This document shows, one piece after another, positions 5,854 to 5,910 of a DNA stretch of 5,910 nt. Origin of the DNA: GCA-2716945 sp964342835 (GTDB taxonomy: Bacteria; Pseudomonadota; Gammaproteobacteria; GCA-002705445; GCA-002716945); contig CAYFGJ010000065.1 in the NCBI GenBank assembly GCA_964342835.1, positions 1 to 5,910 of the forward strand, given 5' to 3'. The position numbers and the translations under genes are program-made. The notes under the pieces were generated by a model. That model did no database searches, was not told where the DNA came from, and worked only from the letters and a program-made list of their open reading frames with translations. Position 1 is the first letter of the stretch; every line of letters begins with the position of its first letter.

Positions 5854-5910
5854 TTTATTTGTGTTTTAAAAAATTTTATTGTTTCTTTTAATCCATCTTC
5901 AACTGTTATA
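5850..5910 (-). CDS. 3' end of a gene upstream of the glycosyltransferase, probably a nucleotide-sugar epimerase/dehydratase
   Basis: The minus strand is open from the window edge to a TGA at 5852-5850, giving 19 residues that include VEDGLKETIKFFK. This resembles the C-terminal helix of extended SDR sugar-nucleotide enzymes (pattern [ST]-[VL]-E-[ED]-G-L-[KR]-x-T-[IV]-x-[WY]-[FY]), such as UDP-glucuronate epimerase or dTDP-glucose dehydratase types. The stop overlaps the next gene's ATG as ATGA, the same coupling seen elsewhere in this window, which supports this being real coding sequence. Its role would fit a surface-polysaccharide locus. With so few residues the family is a guess and the exact enzyme cannot be named. 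Confidence 0.55.
   Translation of the reverse strand, partial: ITVEDGLKETIKFFKTQIK

Overview
The window is a dense, AT-rich (roughly three quarters A+T by eye) bacterial chromosome segment with almost no non-coding DNA. It holds nine protein genes: seven complete and two cut by the window edges. The heptose-LPS genes hldD and waaF, the class I purE/purK pair and panC-panD point to a Gram-negative proteobacterium. Sequence resemblance to the E. coli enzymes, low GC and overlapping genes suggest a small-genome gammaproteobacterium, perhaps a marine lineage such as SAR86. That placement is inference and was not tested by a search.

Layout: (1) positions 1-1144, plus strand: the 3' end of panC, then panD, then a one-domain cupin whose ATG overlaps the panD stop. 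PanC and PanD supply pantothenate; the cupin has no established link to that pathway. (2) positions 1141-2779, minus strand: purE followed one base later by purK, catalysing the two-step carboxylation of AIR in purine synthesis. The purK end overlaps the cupin end by 4 nt. (3) positions 2780-2890: the only true divergent intergenic region, 111 bp. It has a plausible sigma70-type promoter in each direction and a perfect 7+7 inverted repeat between them. (4) positions 2891-4845, plus strand: hldD and waaF, overlapping by 1 nt, which make ADP-L-glycero-D-manno-heptose and add the second heptose to the LPS inner core. (5) positions 4840-5910, minus strand: a second family 9 glycosyltransferase overlapping the waaF end by 6 nt. 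It is itself coupled through an ATGA overlap to an upstream gene of which only the last 19 codons are visible, probably a nucleotide-sugar epimerase/dehydratase. The right half is therefore the edge of an LPS or surface-polysaccharide locus.

Most of the content is recognisable housekeeping. The points worth a second look are the cupin coupled to panD, the symmetric element and possible leaderless purE start in the divergent region, the lack of Shine-Dalgarno sequences in front of every visible start, and the second GT9 enzyme with altered motifs. I see no mobile element, CRISPR array, tRNA or rRNA, and no stretch over 300 bases without a gene.
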